A stretch of 64,000 bases of DNA. Origin: Planctomycetota bacterium. GTDB taxonomy: Bacteria; Planctomycetota; UBA1135; GCA-002686595. Made by a program: the position numbers and the translations under genes. Location of the stretch: the NCBI GenBank assembly GCA_012959785.1, contig DUCM01000013.1, positions 1 to 64,000 of the forward strand. Direction: 5' to 3'. The notes beneath the pieces are model-generated. The model was not told where the DNA came from and did not search any database. It saw only the letters and a list, made by a program, of their open reading frames with translations. Of the stretch, positions 26,477 to 35,439 are shown in pieces; within the stretch, counting starts at the first letter, position 1, and every line of letters starts with the position of its first letter.

Positions 26477-28750
26477 ATGAAGTACCCTCCTGCCAGCCTC
26501 TTGGGCGCACTGTGTTTCTTCGCGCTCCTCTCCCCGGGCCTTGTTTTCACGCCCGTCTCGGCCGAACCCGGCACCCTCTCAAAGCACGTATTAATGATTG
26601 GCATCGACGGTTGTCGCAGCGACGCGCTACAACAGGCGAACACGCCCAACCTCGACAGCCTAGCAGCAGCTGGGGTGATCACTTTCGATGCCATCGCCGG
26701 CGGAGGCGCCAACTCTTCCGATCCCACCCAGCAAGCCACTTCGAGTGGACCCGGCTGGGCAAGCATCTGCACCGGCGTCTGGGTGGACAAACACGGCGTG
26801 GCCAGCAATGGCGGTTTCTCGAGCGGCAACTTCCTCAGCTACCCACACTTCTTCAAGCGCGTGCACGATGCCTTGCCGGGGAGTTTCACATCCTCGATCG
26901 TGCAGTGGAGTCCGATCAATCAGAGCCTTTTGGTGCCCTATCCCGGGGTGGCTGACTTCATTTTGAATGTGGCCAACTCCGGTTTAGCGGTGGAAAATGC
27001 CGCCACGGCTCACCTCGCGGGCGCCGATCCTAATGTGCTCTTTCTGCACTTCGATGATGTGGATCACGCCGGCCACGCCACGGGCTTTAGCCCCTCATCT
27101 GCGTCCTACATCCAGGCCATTGAAGAGACCGACGCACACATTGGCAATGTTCTTGTCGCCCTGCAAAATCGCCCTAACTACGCCCAGGAAGATTGGATGG
27201 TGATCGCCACCACGGACCACGGCGGCTCCTCGACTTCCCACGGCGGACAGTCAGCGGGCGAGCGCCGCATTTGGCTCCTGGCGAGCGGTGGCGCCGCTCC
27301 GGCGGGCGTCGTGGTGCCCGAAGGCCCAGGCCACACCGCTGCCACTTCCACGGCCCTCGAACACCTCGGTGTGGCCATCGATCCAGCCTGGGGGCTGGCG
27401 TCCGCCCCCTTTGGTCTGCCCAGTGTTCAAGCCAGCCTGCCCAGCCCCGCTTCCGGCGCCAGCGGCGTGGCCAAGGATGTTCAGCTGAGTTGGTTCGCTG
27501 GTGCCGATGCCCTCGCTCATGCGGTCTACTTCGGAGACACAATCCTCTTGGGCCCCGGCGACTTTGAGGGTCAGCAGGCGGCGACCAGTTTCCGGCCCAC
27601 GGGGCTCGCCAGCGAGACGACCTACTATTGGCGCGTGGATACGGTTACATCCGGCGGCACGGTGCCCGGAGAGGTGTGGAGTTTTTCCACCAGCGGCAAT
27701 CCCCTCGGAGGTTTGGCCCTGGTGCTCGACTTTGAAGGCGATTTGATCGATCACTCGGGACATGGCAACCATGGAACGGCTGTGGGTTCGCTCTTCTTCA
27801 ACCCGGGTGTCGGTGGCCAAGCCGTACAACTAACTGGCGGCGGCGCCTATGTGTCTCTGGGAGCTGCGGACGATTTCTCGTTTGGCGCGAGCACGGACTT
27901 CACAGTGGCCTTGTGGATCAGAGCCTCGGGCTGGTCGGGGGACGCGAGCCTGGTCTCGAACAAGAATTGGGCCAGCGGCGCGAATGTCGGTTGGATTCTG
28001 GCCCTCGACCCCAACGGCACACACTGGCAGTGGAATTATCGCGGAGTCAACGGCACACGCCTCGATTTCGATGTCGCCGGCCTCATTGGCGATGGCGCCT
28101 GGCACCAAATCATCATCGCCCACGACCGCGACGGCGACGCGAGCTTCTATCAGGACGGTGCCTTGATTGGGCGGCAGTCCCTGGTGGGCCAGGGCAATAT
28201 CGACTCCGGGTTGCCCACGGCACTGGGCCAGGACGGGACCTTGATCTACGGCATTCCCCTCGCCGCGGACATCGATGACCTGCGCTTCTGGCAGCGAGCT
28301 CTGAGCGATTCGGAAGTTGTCCAGGAATACGGGGCCGGCGCGCCGACCTTTGTGGGCTCGAACTACTGCGTGGCCACGGGCAACAGCGCCGGAGATCCCG
28401 CAGCTATTCTAGCCCAGGGCAGCTCGAGTATTGCGATGAACGATGTTGCCCTCTTTGCGGTGCGCTTGCCCGCCAACAAGCCAGGTGTCTTCTTCACCGG
28501 TCCCCTGCAAACAAGCGTCTCCTTTGGCGATGGCCTGCGCTGCGTCGGCGGCGGTGTGATGCGCTTCAATCCACCGGTCTTCGCATCCTCCGACGGAATC
28601 GCCAGCCTCGCCATCGATCTCGCCGATCCCACATTGGCAGCGCTCTTCCAGGCGGGTACGACCTGGAACTTTCAGTTTTGGTACCGCGATCCCGCAGGCC
28701 AGTTGACCGGCTTCAACTTGACTGACGGCTTGGCAGTTTCCTGGCAGTGA
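26477..28750 (+). CDS. Secreted alkaline-phosphatase-superfamily phosphodiesterase with Fn3-like, LamG and shared C-terminal domains
   Basis: The protein has 757 residues and a signal peptide (MKYPPASLLGALCFFALLSPG). The catalytic domain resembles type I phosphodiesterase/nucleotide pyrophosphatase. IGIDGCRSDAL carries the first metal Asp; SGPGWASICTGVWVDKHG matches the nucleophile region; DDVDHAGH and TTDHGG carry metal ligands. A fibronectin-III-like segment follows at about 330-410 (YYWRVDTVTSGGTVPGEVWS). A LamG-like domain comes next at about 415-620 (FTVALWIRASG, DIDDLRFWQRALSDSE). The last ~125 residues are the shared C-terminal domain. It probably hydrolyses phosphodiesters outside the cell, giving phosphate (inference). 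Confidence 0.85.
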   Translation: MKYPPASLLGALCFFALLSPGLVFTPVSAEPGTLSKHVLMIGIDGCRSDALQQANTPNLDSLAAAGVITFDAIAGGGANSSDPTQQATSSGPGWASICTGVWVDKHGVASNGGFSSGNFLSYPHFFKRVHDALPGSFTSSIVQWSPINQSLLVPYPGVADFILNVANSGLAVENAATAHLAGADPNVLFLHFDDVDHAGHATGFSPSSASYIQAIEETDAHIGNVLVALQNRPNYAQEDWMVIATTDHGGSSTSHGGQSAGERRIWLLASGGAAPAGVVVPEGPGHTAATSTALEHLGVAIDPAWGLASAPFGLPSVQASLPSPASGASGVAKDVQLSWFAGADALAHAVYFGDTILLGPGDFEGQQAATSFRPTGLASETTYYWRVDTVTSGGTVPGEVWSFSTSGNPLGGLALVLDFEGDLIDHSGHGNHGTAVGSLFFNPGVGGQAVQLTGGGAYVSLGAADDFSFGASTDFTVALWIRASGWSGDASLVSNKNWASGANVGWILALDPNGTHWQWNYRGVNGTRLDFDVAGLIGDGAWHQIIIAHDRDGDASFYQDGALIGRQSLVGQGNIDSGLPTALGQDGTLIYGIPLAADIDDLRFWQRALSDSEVVQEYGAGAPTFVGSNYCVATGNSAGDPAAILAQGSSSIAMNDVALFAVRLPANKPGVFFTGPLQTSVSFGDGLRCVGGGVMRFNPPVFASSDGIASLAIDLADPTLAALFQAGTTWNFQFWYRDPAGQLTGFNLTDGLAVSWQ

Positions 28751-28765
28751 GCGCGACACACATCC

Positions 28766-29494
28766 GTGCAAGCTGACTCCCGGCCCGTCCACCCCGGCTT
28801 TCCCGCCACGGCTTGGAGCGTGGTGCAAGGGGCTCGGGATCTGGCTGACAGCGATTGCCAGCGAGCCCTGGAGCGCCTGGTGTCGGTCTACTGGAGGCCG
28901 ATCTACTGGACCCTGCGCCACGAGTGGAAGGCCTCCCCGGAGGAGGCCCGCGACTGGACCCAGGAATACTTCTCGGTCTTTTTAGAGCAGGACTTCCTGG
29001 CCGATGTGGTGCGTGAGCGCGGGCGCTTCCGGAACTTCGTCAAGGCCAGTTTGAAGCACTTCATGCTCAACTTGCGGCGTGCCGAGAAGGCGCTCAAGCG
29101 CGGCGGTGCCCACCGCCTGGTGCCCATCGAAGACCTCGAAGGCGCCGAGCGCGATCCGGCTTCCAGCGAGGGCCAGCCCGACCAACTCTTCGAGCGTGAG
29201 TTGATGCGCTCGATTATCGCGCGCTCCCTGACCGACCTCAAGTTGGCCTGCGAGCGCGAGGGTCACCCCGATCACTTCGAGCTCTTTCACACCTACTACC
29301 TCGAAGAATCCGCAGGTCGCAGCCCGCGTTACGAAGACCTGCGCGAGCGCTTCGGAAAAGGACCCCATGAGGTCAAGAACCGCCTGGCCGAGTTGCGTAC
29401 GCGCTTTCGCAAGATTATCCTCGGGCACCTGCGCGATGGCGTTAGCAGCGAGCAGGAACTCTTGAGCGAGATTCGCGAGGTTTTCGAGCGATGA
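28766..29494 (+). CDS. ECF-like RNA polymerase sigma factor paired with a Ser/Thr kinase
   Basis: The 242-residue protein looks like the planctomycete sigma-70 family branch linked to kinases. FPATAWSVVQGARD leads into a region 2-like part (LVSVYWRPIYWTLRHEW, ARDWTQEYFSVFLEQDFL, GRFRNFVKASLKHFMLN). A C-terminal helix-turn-helix follows (RYEDLRERFGKGPHEVKNRLAELRTRFRKII). It starts at a GTG 16 bp after the phosphodiesterase gene. Its last 4 bp overlap the start of the kinase gene (ATGA). In this family, kinase phosphorylation replaces the usual anti-sigma factor, so the pair probably forms one signalling unit; that link is inferred from known pairs. Confidence 0.8.
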   Translation: MQADSRPVHPGFPATAWSVVQGARDLADSDCQRALERLVSVYWRPIYWTLRHEWKASPEEARDWTQEYFSVFLEQDFLADVVRERGRFRNFVKASLKHFMLNLRRAEKALKRGGAHRLVPIEDLEGAERDPASSEGQPDQLFERELMRSIIARSLTDLKLACEREGHPDHFELFHTYYLEESAGRSPRYEDLRERFGKGPHEVKNRLAELRTRFRKIILGHLRDGVSSEQELLSEIREVFER

Positions 29495-32400
29495 GTCGTG
29501 AGCCTGGCGAAGCTCGCGATCTGCACGAGCACCTCGCCCATGTGTTCTTGCAGGATGTGGGTCTGAAGAAAAACGAACCCGCCACGCCGGCGGCTCTTGA
29601 TGACGAAGAATTCGCGCGCATCGCGTTGGATCTCGATCTCTTGAGCGAAACAGATCTCGCTCGTGTGCGCGAGCAGGCCGGCGATGATTCGGGGCTGCGC
29701 CTGTGGGAACAACTCGAGCGCGCCGGCTCGCTTGATGTGGGCGATGTTCTGAGCGTCTTCCGTTTTCACAGCGAGTTGTGCAGTCACTCGAATCGCACGG
29801 TGGGTCGCTACTATGTTGTCGAGCGCTTGGGCGAGGGAGCGAGCGGCCGCGTCTATCGGGCTATCCATCAGGACCTGCTCAAGCATGTGGCGCTCAAGAT
29901 CATGACCGTGCACGAGAACGCGCCCCGCTCAATGGTCGAACGCTTCCGTCGCGAGGCAGCCACCGCCGCTGGTTTGCGGCATCCCTCGATCGTAGGGGTC
30001 CACGATGTAGGTGTGGACAATGACCTGCACTACATCGCTATGGACCTCGTGGAAGGCGAGACCCTCTCCGAATGGTTGGCAAAGAAACCATCCCTGGAAA
30101 AACGCTTGGCGGTGCTCGAACAGAGTACCCGCGCTATTGGTTACGCCCACTCCGAAGGTGTCCTGCACCGCGATATCAAGCCGCAGAACATTCTCGTGCG
30201 CAACGATGGCCTGCCGATCGTGGTGGACTTTGGCCTGGCGCGCACTACAACCGATGCGACCCTGACCCGCGACGGCGCCGTGCTCGGTACGCCGCAGTAC
30301 ATGGCGCCCGAGCAACTACGCGGAGAAGTCACCAGCTTGACCCCGGCGGCCGATGTGTACGCCCTGGGGCTTGTGATCTACGAGGCTATCGTCGGCGAGC
30401 GACTTTTCAATCAGAGCGATGCGGGTTGGCCCGTAGTGCCCGAAGGCCAGGTGCGTTTCTCCAGCGAAGCCGCGGCGCTGCTCGGCAAGGGGCTTTGCGC
30501 TGTGTGTCAGAAGTGCTTGGATCCCGAGGCGCGCTATCGCTACAGCGATGCCAACGAAGTTGCCGACGAGTTGACCCGGGTGCGCGGCGGTGTGTCCGTC
30601 CATGCGCGCCCCCTGGGCCTCTTGTCGGCCCTCGGACGCGGCGTTCGGCGCCGCAGCACCACCGTGGCCAGCCTTGGCTTTGTGGCCCTGTTCTTGGTTC
30701 TCGCTGGCGGCGTCGGACGACGGCTCTTGGCCGAAAACCGGCGTTTGGAATACGCCGGTGAGGTCAAGTCGGCCTACACCGTGCTGCGCACGCGCCTTGA
30801 GCCGCTCTTGGCCGAGGCGGAGAGCCTGCGCTACGCGGTGGCTGATGGTCCTGAACGGGAAGCGCTGCTCGTCCGCGCCCAAGCGGCCACCGACAGCTTC
30901 GACGATGAGACCGGCGTGGCGCCCGCTTACCTGGCCTGGATTCACTTTCTTGTGCGTGAACCCGGTGCGCCCGCGAATCTCGTCGCAGTCCGAGAGGCCC
31001 ACCCCGACAATCCCTTCCCAGCGCTCGTCTGTGCCTGGAGCCACCTGCGGCGCTACGCCGACGCGGCGCGCTGGCCGGCCGATGACAACACCCTGTTGCA
31101 CGCCGTTCCGCGGGTCATGGGTCCCGACACCTTTACCGAGACCGCGGAGATGAAGGGCCTCTTGGGGGAAGCTCTGGTGGAGCTTGAGCGCGCACGCGCC
31201 AGCGAAATCTGGCAGCGCGTGCCCGAACTGCGTTGGGTCGAGGACCTGGGCCTGGGGTTCGCTGCCTACGCCGGCGGGGACTTTGCGGCAGCCATTGCAC
31301 ACCTCGAACGAGTTGGGGCTTACAACGACCTGCCCTTCGAACCTTCCTTGATCCTGTCCTTTGCCAACCTGCGCACGGGCGACCTCGAGGCGGCCTTTGA
31401 GGCCATCGAACCCTTGGTCAAGCGACGACCGGGCCATGTCACCGCGGCGCGTGCTTTGGCTTCGTGTTACAAGCGTCGAGCCATCTTGGCTCAACGCGAG
31501 TACGGCGGTGGTCTAGGCGACTTGAGCGAAGCCCGCCGTTTGATGCGCCAGATCTCAACGGATCCCGAGAGAGATGAGGCCCTGGCCAAGCTCGAACTCT
31601 CCATCGGACTTGTGCGCGTCCAAGTCGGCGAGGATGCCAGCGGAGAATTCGAACGGGCTATGGTCGTTTTCGAACGGGGTCTGGAAGAGAACCCCACGAG
31701 TATTGATTGCCTGGGCGGGCTCGCTCAGTGCTTGATGAACCTCGGCGGCGAGGATCACATGGCTCGCGCCCGCGAACTGGCCGACGCCATGATCGAGCAA
31801 CGCCCAGGCGATGCCACGGCCCACGAATTGGGTATCGGCGTCTCCTTGGTAGCTCTCAAGGAAGCCCGTGGCAAGAGGTCCATCGGCGCTGCCGACCTCG
31901 AGGCCGTGGCGCGGCGACTGACCCAGGCCGAAGAGCGGGTGGGCGCCCAACCGACTCTGCTTTACTATGCGGTAAACCTCGAACTCTTGCGCGCCGATCT
32001 CGCGGCACGGCGCGGCGAGGACTACGGTCCGTATATGCAGACTGCGGCCGAGGCGGCCAGGCAACTCTGCCGGGATGCGCCCGAATTTCACCGCGCGCAC
32101 TTTTTGGCTTGGTGGACGAGCAGTTACCTGAAGGACCTGCGTCGGCCGAGTCCTTCTGAGCTGTACGAAGAGACCATCCTGCTGCGCGCTCCTTTTGTCA
32201 GCCGCGGCCAGCGTTCGCCTTTCGATGTGCAGGTCGCGCAGCGCATGGAGCAGCTCGCCGGTAGTTATGACTCAAGAGACGACAAGATGCGCTTCATCGT
32301 CTATGCCTACGGCCTCTTGAAACGGCAGGCCGAGGAGGATCCGGAGCGTGCCGAGTGGCATGAGAAATGCGCGCGCCTGGCTGGCAAGGCGGCCGGATTG

Positions 32401-33120
32401 GATGTGGTGGGCGCGGGACCATGGACTCTTGAGGCCTTCGAACACGCGCTGCGCGTGGCGGAGTTTTCTGGCAAGAGCGGCGCTTGGAGTACGGCTGTGA
32501 GTCTAGGCGTGATGGCCTTCGTGCACGGCCAGGATCAGGTCCTCGCTGTTGCCCTCGATGCTTCTGGGCGAGCTTTGGTAGGAGCTGAAGAAGAGTACGG
32601 CGTACGCTTTTGGATCGCGTGGCTCGCGCGGGCCTCTGGCGATGAAGCGCGGGCCCTGGCCGAGTTGGCTGAGTTGCGCGCGCGGCCACTGGCGGCCGAG
32701 CTTCTCGAGAGCCACGCCCGGGCTGCGAACGGTTTTCTCTGGCCCATCGCCCGGGTGGCGGACTTGCCCCGCGAGACCTACCGCCGTGCCCTCGTCGGTT
32801 TGGACATGCTTGGCTCCCTTGATGAAGCCCATGGCGCTGCGCTGAACACCCGTGGCGTGCTCGAGGTGCGTCTCGAGCGCTGGGAGAGCGCGCGTCACCA
32901 TCTCCTGCAATCCAAGCAGCAGAACACCTCTCCTGGAGGATTGGCACATCCCGCCGATCTGGCCTTCCTGGCTCTCTGCGCCCAGGCATTGGGCGAGGGT
33001 GACGAAGCGCGGCGTCTGCGGGCCGACTTGGAGACCTCCATGCGGGGCTGGGGGCTCGAGGAGGATCCCGAGGCCCAGGGGTTCCTGGCCGAGGTGGACG
33101 CCGTCCTGGAGGGCGAGTAG
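29491..33120 (+). CDS. Large membrane Ser/Thr protein kinase with TPR-like sensor region
   Basis: The 1209-residue protein has a helical N-terminus (1-105) and a Hanks-type kinase domain at about 106-370. Kinase motifs are LGEGASGRVYRA (P-loop), VALKIM (ATP Lys), LHRDIKPQNILV (catalytic loop), VVDFGLA and GTPQYMAPEQL. One transmembrane helix near residue 390-410 (TVASLGFVALFLVLAGGVG) separates it from a ~790-residue extracytoplasmic, Ala/Leu/Glu-rich region resembling degenerate TPR repeats. It is translationally coupled to the sigma factor upstream. It presumably senses an external or envelope signal and phosphorylates the sigma factor (inference). Confidence 0.9.
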   Translation: MSREPGEARDLHEHLAHVFLQDVGLKKNEPATPAALDDEEFARIALDLDLLSETDLARVREQAGDDSGLRLWEQLERAGSLDVGDVLSVFRFHSELCSHSNRTVGRYYVVERLGEGASGRVYRAIHQDLLKHVALKIMTVHENAPRSMVERFRREAATAAGLRHPSIVGVHDVGVDNDLHYIAMDLVEGETLSEWLAKKPSLEKRLAVLEQSTRAIGYAHSEGVLHRDIKPQNILVRNDGLPIVVDFGLARTTTDATLTRDGAVLGTPQYMAPEQLRGEVTSLTPAADVYALGLVIYEAIVGERLFNQSDAGWPVVPEGQVRFSSEAAALLGKGLCAVCQKCLDPEARYRYSDANEVADELTRVRGGVSVHARPLGLLSALGRGVRRRSTTVASLGFVALFLVLAGGVGRRLLAENRRLEYAGEVKSAYTVLRTRLEPLLAEAESLRYAVADGPEREALLVRAQAATDSFDDETGVAPAYLAWIHFLVREPGAPANLVAVREAHPDNPFPALVCAWSHLRRYADAARWPADDNTLLHAVPRVMGPDTFTETAEMKGLLGEALVELERARASEIWQRVPELRWVEDLGLGFAAYAGGDFAAAIAHLERVGAYNDLPFEPSLILSFANLRTGDLEAAFEAIEPLVKRRPGHVTAARALASCYKRRAILAQREYGGGLGDLSEARRLMRQISTDPERDEALAKLELSIGLVRVQVGEDASGEFERAMVVFERGLEENPTSIDCLGGLAQCLMNLGGEDHMARARELADAMIEQRPGDATAHELGIGVSLVALKEARGKRSIGAADLEAVARRLTQAEERVGAQPTLLYYAVNLELLRADLAARRGEDYGPYMQTAAEAARQLCRDAPEFHRAHFLAWWTSSYLKDLRRPSPSELYEETILLRAPFVSRGQRSPFDVQVAQRMEQLAGSYDSRDDKMRFIVYAYGLLKRQAEEDPERAEWHEKCARLAGKAAGLDVVGAGPWTLEAFEHALRVAEFSGKSGAWSTAVSLGVMAFVHGQDQVLAVALDASGRALVGAEEEYGVRFWIAWLARASGDEARALAELAELRARPLAAELLESHARAANGFLWPIARVADLPRETYRRALVGLDMLGSLDEAHGAALNTRGVLEVRLERWESARHHLLQSKQQNTSPGGLAHPADLAFLALCAQALGEGDEARRLRADLETSMRGWGLEEDPEAQGFLAEVDAVLEGE

Positions 33121-33339
33121 TGACTATCCACGGAGGGGTCTTCAGCTTCAAAAAAACACGCTCCATGGCCTCCCAGGCGGTGTCTTGGGGCTTTTCCAAT
33201 AAGAAAGGGCACAAAAGGCCAGAAGGTCCTGCCCAAAGAGTTCTCAGGAACATTGCCGGGGGAGTCCTCCCCCAGGCAGAAAATTCCCGCCAGACAATAA
33301 CTCTGGCGGCTCCCAACCTACCCAAGCCAGTCCCTCGAC

Positions 33340-33367
33340 CTCGATTCAGCCAACTCGATTCAGCCAA
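33340..33367 (+). repeat. 14-nt tandem duplication in leader of the cohesin-like gene
   Basis: CTCGATTCAGCCAA occurs twice in direct tandem (33340-33353, 33354-33367), ending 10 bp before the start codon. The rest of the 257-bp gap from 33121 holds no gene that I can see. Confidence 0.8.
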
Positions 33368-33377
33368 GGATTCCCTA

Positions 33378-34379
33378 ATGTCAAGACTTCAACCCTCCTC
33401 GCTTCGCACGGCCCTGATTCTCACGGCGCTTTGCACCTCTCCGGCGCTAGCTGCTGGGGTTGGTACCGGCTCTACTTTCAGCGCGCCGCAGCTCAACGCC
33501 ACGCCGGGCCAGACCGTGACGGTGCCCGTGCTTCTCAACAATGGTACGGGTGAGATCCAGGGCTGGTCCATGGGCCTGGGAGTGCCTCTGCCCCTGGAAG
33601 TCGTGGCCGTTTCTGATGGTTCAACCACCCTTGCCTTCAACGGTGGCGCGGGACCCGATTTCAACCACATTGCCGGCTACCCTGGCGAGGGCGCGGGTTC
33701 GGGAGTTGTGATCAGTTTCATGGGGGTGGAATCCCTGCCCCCGGGAACGGGCTACGAGTTGCATTTGATCGATGTCCTGGTGCCCGCATCGGCTACGCCT
33801 GGCACGGTCTATCCGCTGACCTTCATCGAGACCATCGGAGATCCTGACATCGTCAACATCGTCGTGGTGGGTGGTGCCTCCATCACTCCGGCCTTTGTGC
33901 ATGGATCGATCACGGTTACCTTTGAGTCTTACTGTCACTGTGACGGGAGTGGTGTCTCCGCGCCCTGCGCCAATACTGGCGGCTCCGGGGAAGGTTGTGC
34001 GAACTCCACTGGATCGGGTGCGCGCTTGACTGGATCGGGAAGCTCGAGCGTTGCAGCAGATGACCTTGGCTTCAGAGCCAGTGGCATGGTTCCGGGCCAG
34101 CCCGCGCTCTTGTTCTCAGGCCTTTCGGCACCCAACGGAGGCTTGGGAGTGTTTTTCGGTGATGGTCTGCGTTGCGCTGGTAACAGTGTGAGGCGCCTAG
34201 CTGTGAGCTTCATCGGCTCGAGTGGCATCGCTCAATGGCCTCCGAGCCTGGCCACCGCAGGTGGCTGGGCTGCTGGTGACACGCGCCACTTCCAGGGCTG
34301 GTATCGAGATCCATTCATGAGCCCCTGCGGATCGGGCTTCAACTTGACTCAGGGCGTACGCATTACCTTCCAACCCTGA
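33378..34379 (+). CDS. Secreted cohesin-like protein with shared C-terminal domain
   Basis: The 333-residue protein starts with a signal peptide (ALILTALCTSPALA). Residues ~25-185 look like a cohesin-type beta sandwich: ATPGQTVTVPVLLNNGTGEI, then a series of short strands and HLIDVLVPASATPGTVYPL. A Cys-rich linker follows (CHCDGSGVSAPCANTGGSGE). The C-terminal domain is the one shared with two other secreted proteins in the window (FFGDGLRCAGN, FQGWYRD, GFNLTQGVRI). Upstream in-frame sequence to 33120 is the kinase-distal leader and lacks a signal peptide, so the ATG at 33378 is used. Probably a surface or matrix protein; no enzyme motif is seen. Confidence 0.75.
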   Translation: MSRLQPSSLRTALILTALCTSPALAAGVGTGSTFSAPQLNATPGQTVTVPVLLNNGTGEIQGWSMGLGVPLPLEVVAVSDGSTTLAFNGGAGPDFNHIAGYPGEGAGSGVVISFMGVESLPPGTGYELHLIDVLVPASATPGTVYPLTFIETIGDPDIVNIVVVGGASITPAFVHGSITVTFESYCHCDGSGVSAPCANTGGSGEGCANSTGSGARLTGSGSSSVAADDLGFRASGMVPGQPALLFSGLSAPNGGLGVFFGDGLRCAGNSVRRLAVSFIGSSGIAQWPPSLATAGGWAAGDTRHFQGWYRDPFMSPCGSGFNLTQGVRITFQP

Positions 34380-34428
34380 TTGCTGCCGGGGTTGCGAGGG
34401 GAGTTGGCGTCCAACGGGAGCGCCACGG

Positions 34429-34475
34429 GGGCCGGTCCTTTCGATCGGCCCCTATTCGTGGGCGAGGTCTCGCCC
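34429..34475 (+). terminator. Two adjacent GC hairpins after the cohesin-like gene
   Basis: GGGGCCG (34429-34435) pairs exactly with 34446-34452. GGGCGAG (34460-34466) pairs exactly with 34469-34475 around a 2-nt loop. They begin 50 bp after the stop codon. There is no T-run, so this is a possible terminator only. Confidence 0.35.
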
Positions 34476-34497
34476 GCGTTGGCTGCGACCCAGTTTG

Positions 34498-34530
34498 TGG
34501 AGCAATGTTGGTGGAGCAATCGTGGAGCAA
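34498..34530 (+). repeat. Three short direct repeats
   Basis: GTGGAGCAA occurs at 34498, 34511 and 34522 in the non-coding stretch before the oxidase-like remnant. The cause may be slippage; no function is apparent. Confidence 0.7.
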
Positions 34531-34612
34531 AGGAGCGCCCACTTCTCCCAGCGCTGCTCTTTCTGGTGCGGCACCGACCGCGTAGAATCCGCCCGGCAGG
34601 AGTAATCCCCTT

Positions 34613-35429
34613 CGCAAGAGCCTCTTCCTTGCGCTGGTGCTCGTGTTCTTCGCGCAGACCTCGCCTTCCTCTTCGAGCGTTTCGGTGAACCCGACGCCGC
34701 GGACCGCCGCCGCTTCCGGGTGCAGATGGTTTGTCTTGGTGTCGCTGGCCTGGGCGCTCTCGTGACGCTCTTGATGGGTGTGGGTACGGGCCGCGAGCAC
34801 CTTGGCTTTCACTCTACCGTGGCGACCTTGATCCTGGTGGGCTGGCTGTGTTTCCTGTGGACCCTTCTGCGCCATGTGCGTCACGGTTTTTCCACCGCTG
34901 GCAGATTCTTTGCACTGGCGAAGAATTGAATGTGTTCCTCTTGCCCGTGGCTCTGTTGATCTCCGTGCCCCAGTTGAATGCCCTGATCCACGGCACGCAT
35001 GTGGTCATGGCCCACGCCATGGGGTCGGAGTTGGCTATCGATTCCTACATCCTGTTGGGTGCCTTCGCCTGGATCCTGGGTGAGATCTTCCACAAGCGCG
35101 AGAGCCGCGAGGACCTCATCGACGGGCCCGGCATGAAGAGCCGCATCGTGTGGCTAAATCTGTCCCTGGTGGGGCTCGTGGCGAGCTTGATGGTCTGGGG
35201 CTTGGGGGTGGGCATCAGCCGCGCGATGGGAGCCCCGCCAGCGGAGGTCTTGAGCAACCTTGCCCCGGTTTTTGCCGGGTTCGGATTGCTGGTGACCTAT
35301 TCCCTCGTGCGCCTGGTGTTCTCCTGGGCACCCTTGTCCCTCCACTCCTCCAGGCACAAGCTCATCAGCCATGACGAGCGCTGGAGCGCCGTGGTTGGCG
35401 ACGAATGGACCGCGGACTCCTCGGAGTAG
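34613..35429 (+). pseudogene. Frameshifted C-terminal remnant of a heme-copper oxidase-like subunit I
   Basis: Three consecutive reading frames join into one membrane protein. The first piece, near 34613-34654, reads KSLFLALVLVFFA. The second, about 34655-34929, begins FLFERFGEPDAADRRRFRV and ends at a TGA. The third, about 34930-35429, begins LNVFLLPVALLISVPQLN. The third piece carries LIHGTHVVMAHAMGSELAID, which resembles the heme-ligand helix of NO-reductase/cbb3-like heme-copper oxidases (GTHxTxAHxMGxxxxI). More transmembrane helices follow. The N-terminal half expected for this family is absent. I read it as a decayed gene. Two indel sequencing errors could explain the frame changes but not the missing half. 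The family call rests on one motif plus helix layout. Confidence 0.5.
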
Positions 35430-35439
35430 TTTCCTCGAC

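Noticed and set aside
34380-34612. Possible gene in the gap before the oxidase-like remnant
   Set aside because: All frames are interrupted and the region is dominated by hairpins and short direct repeats.
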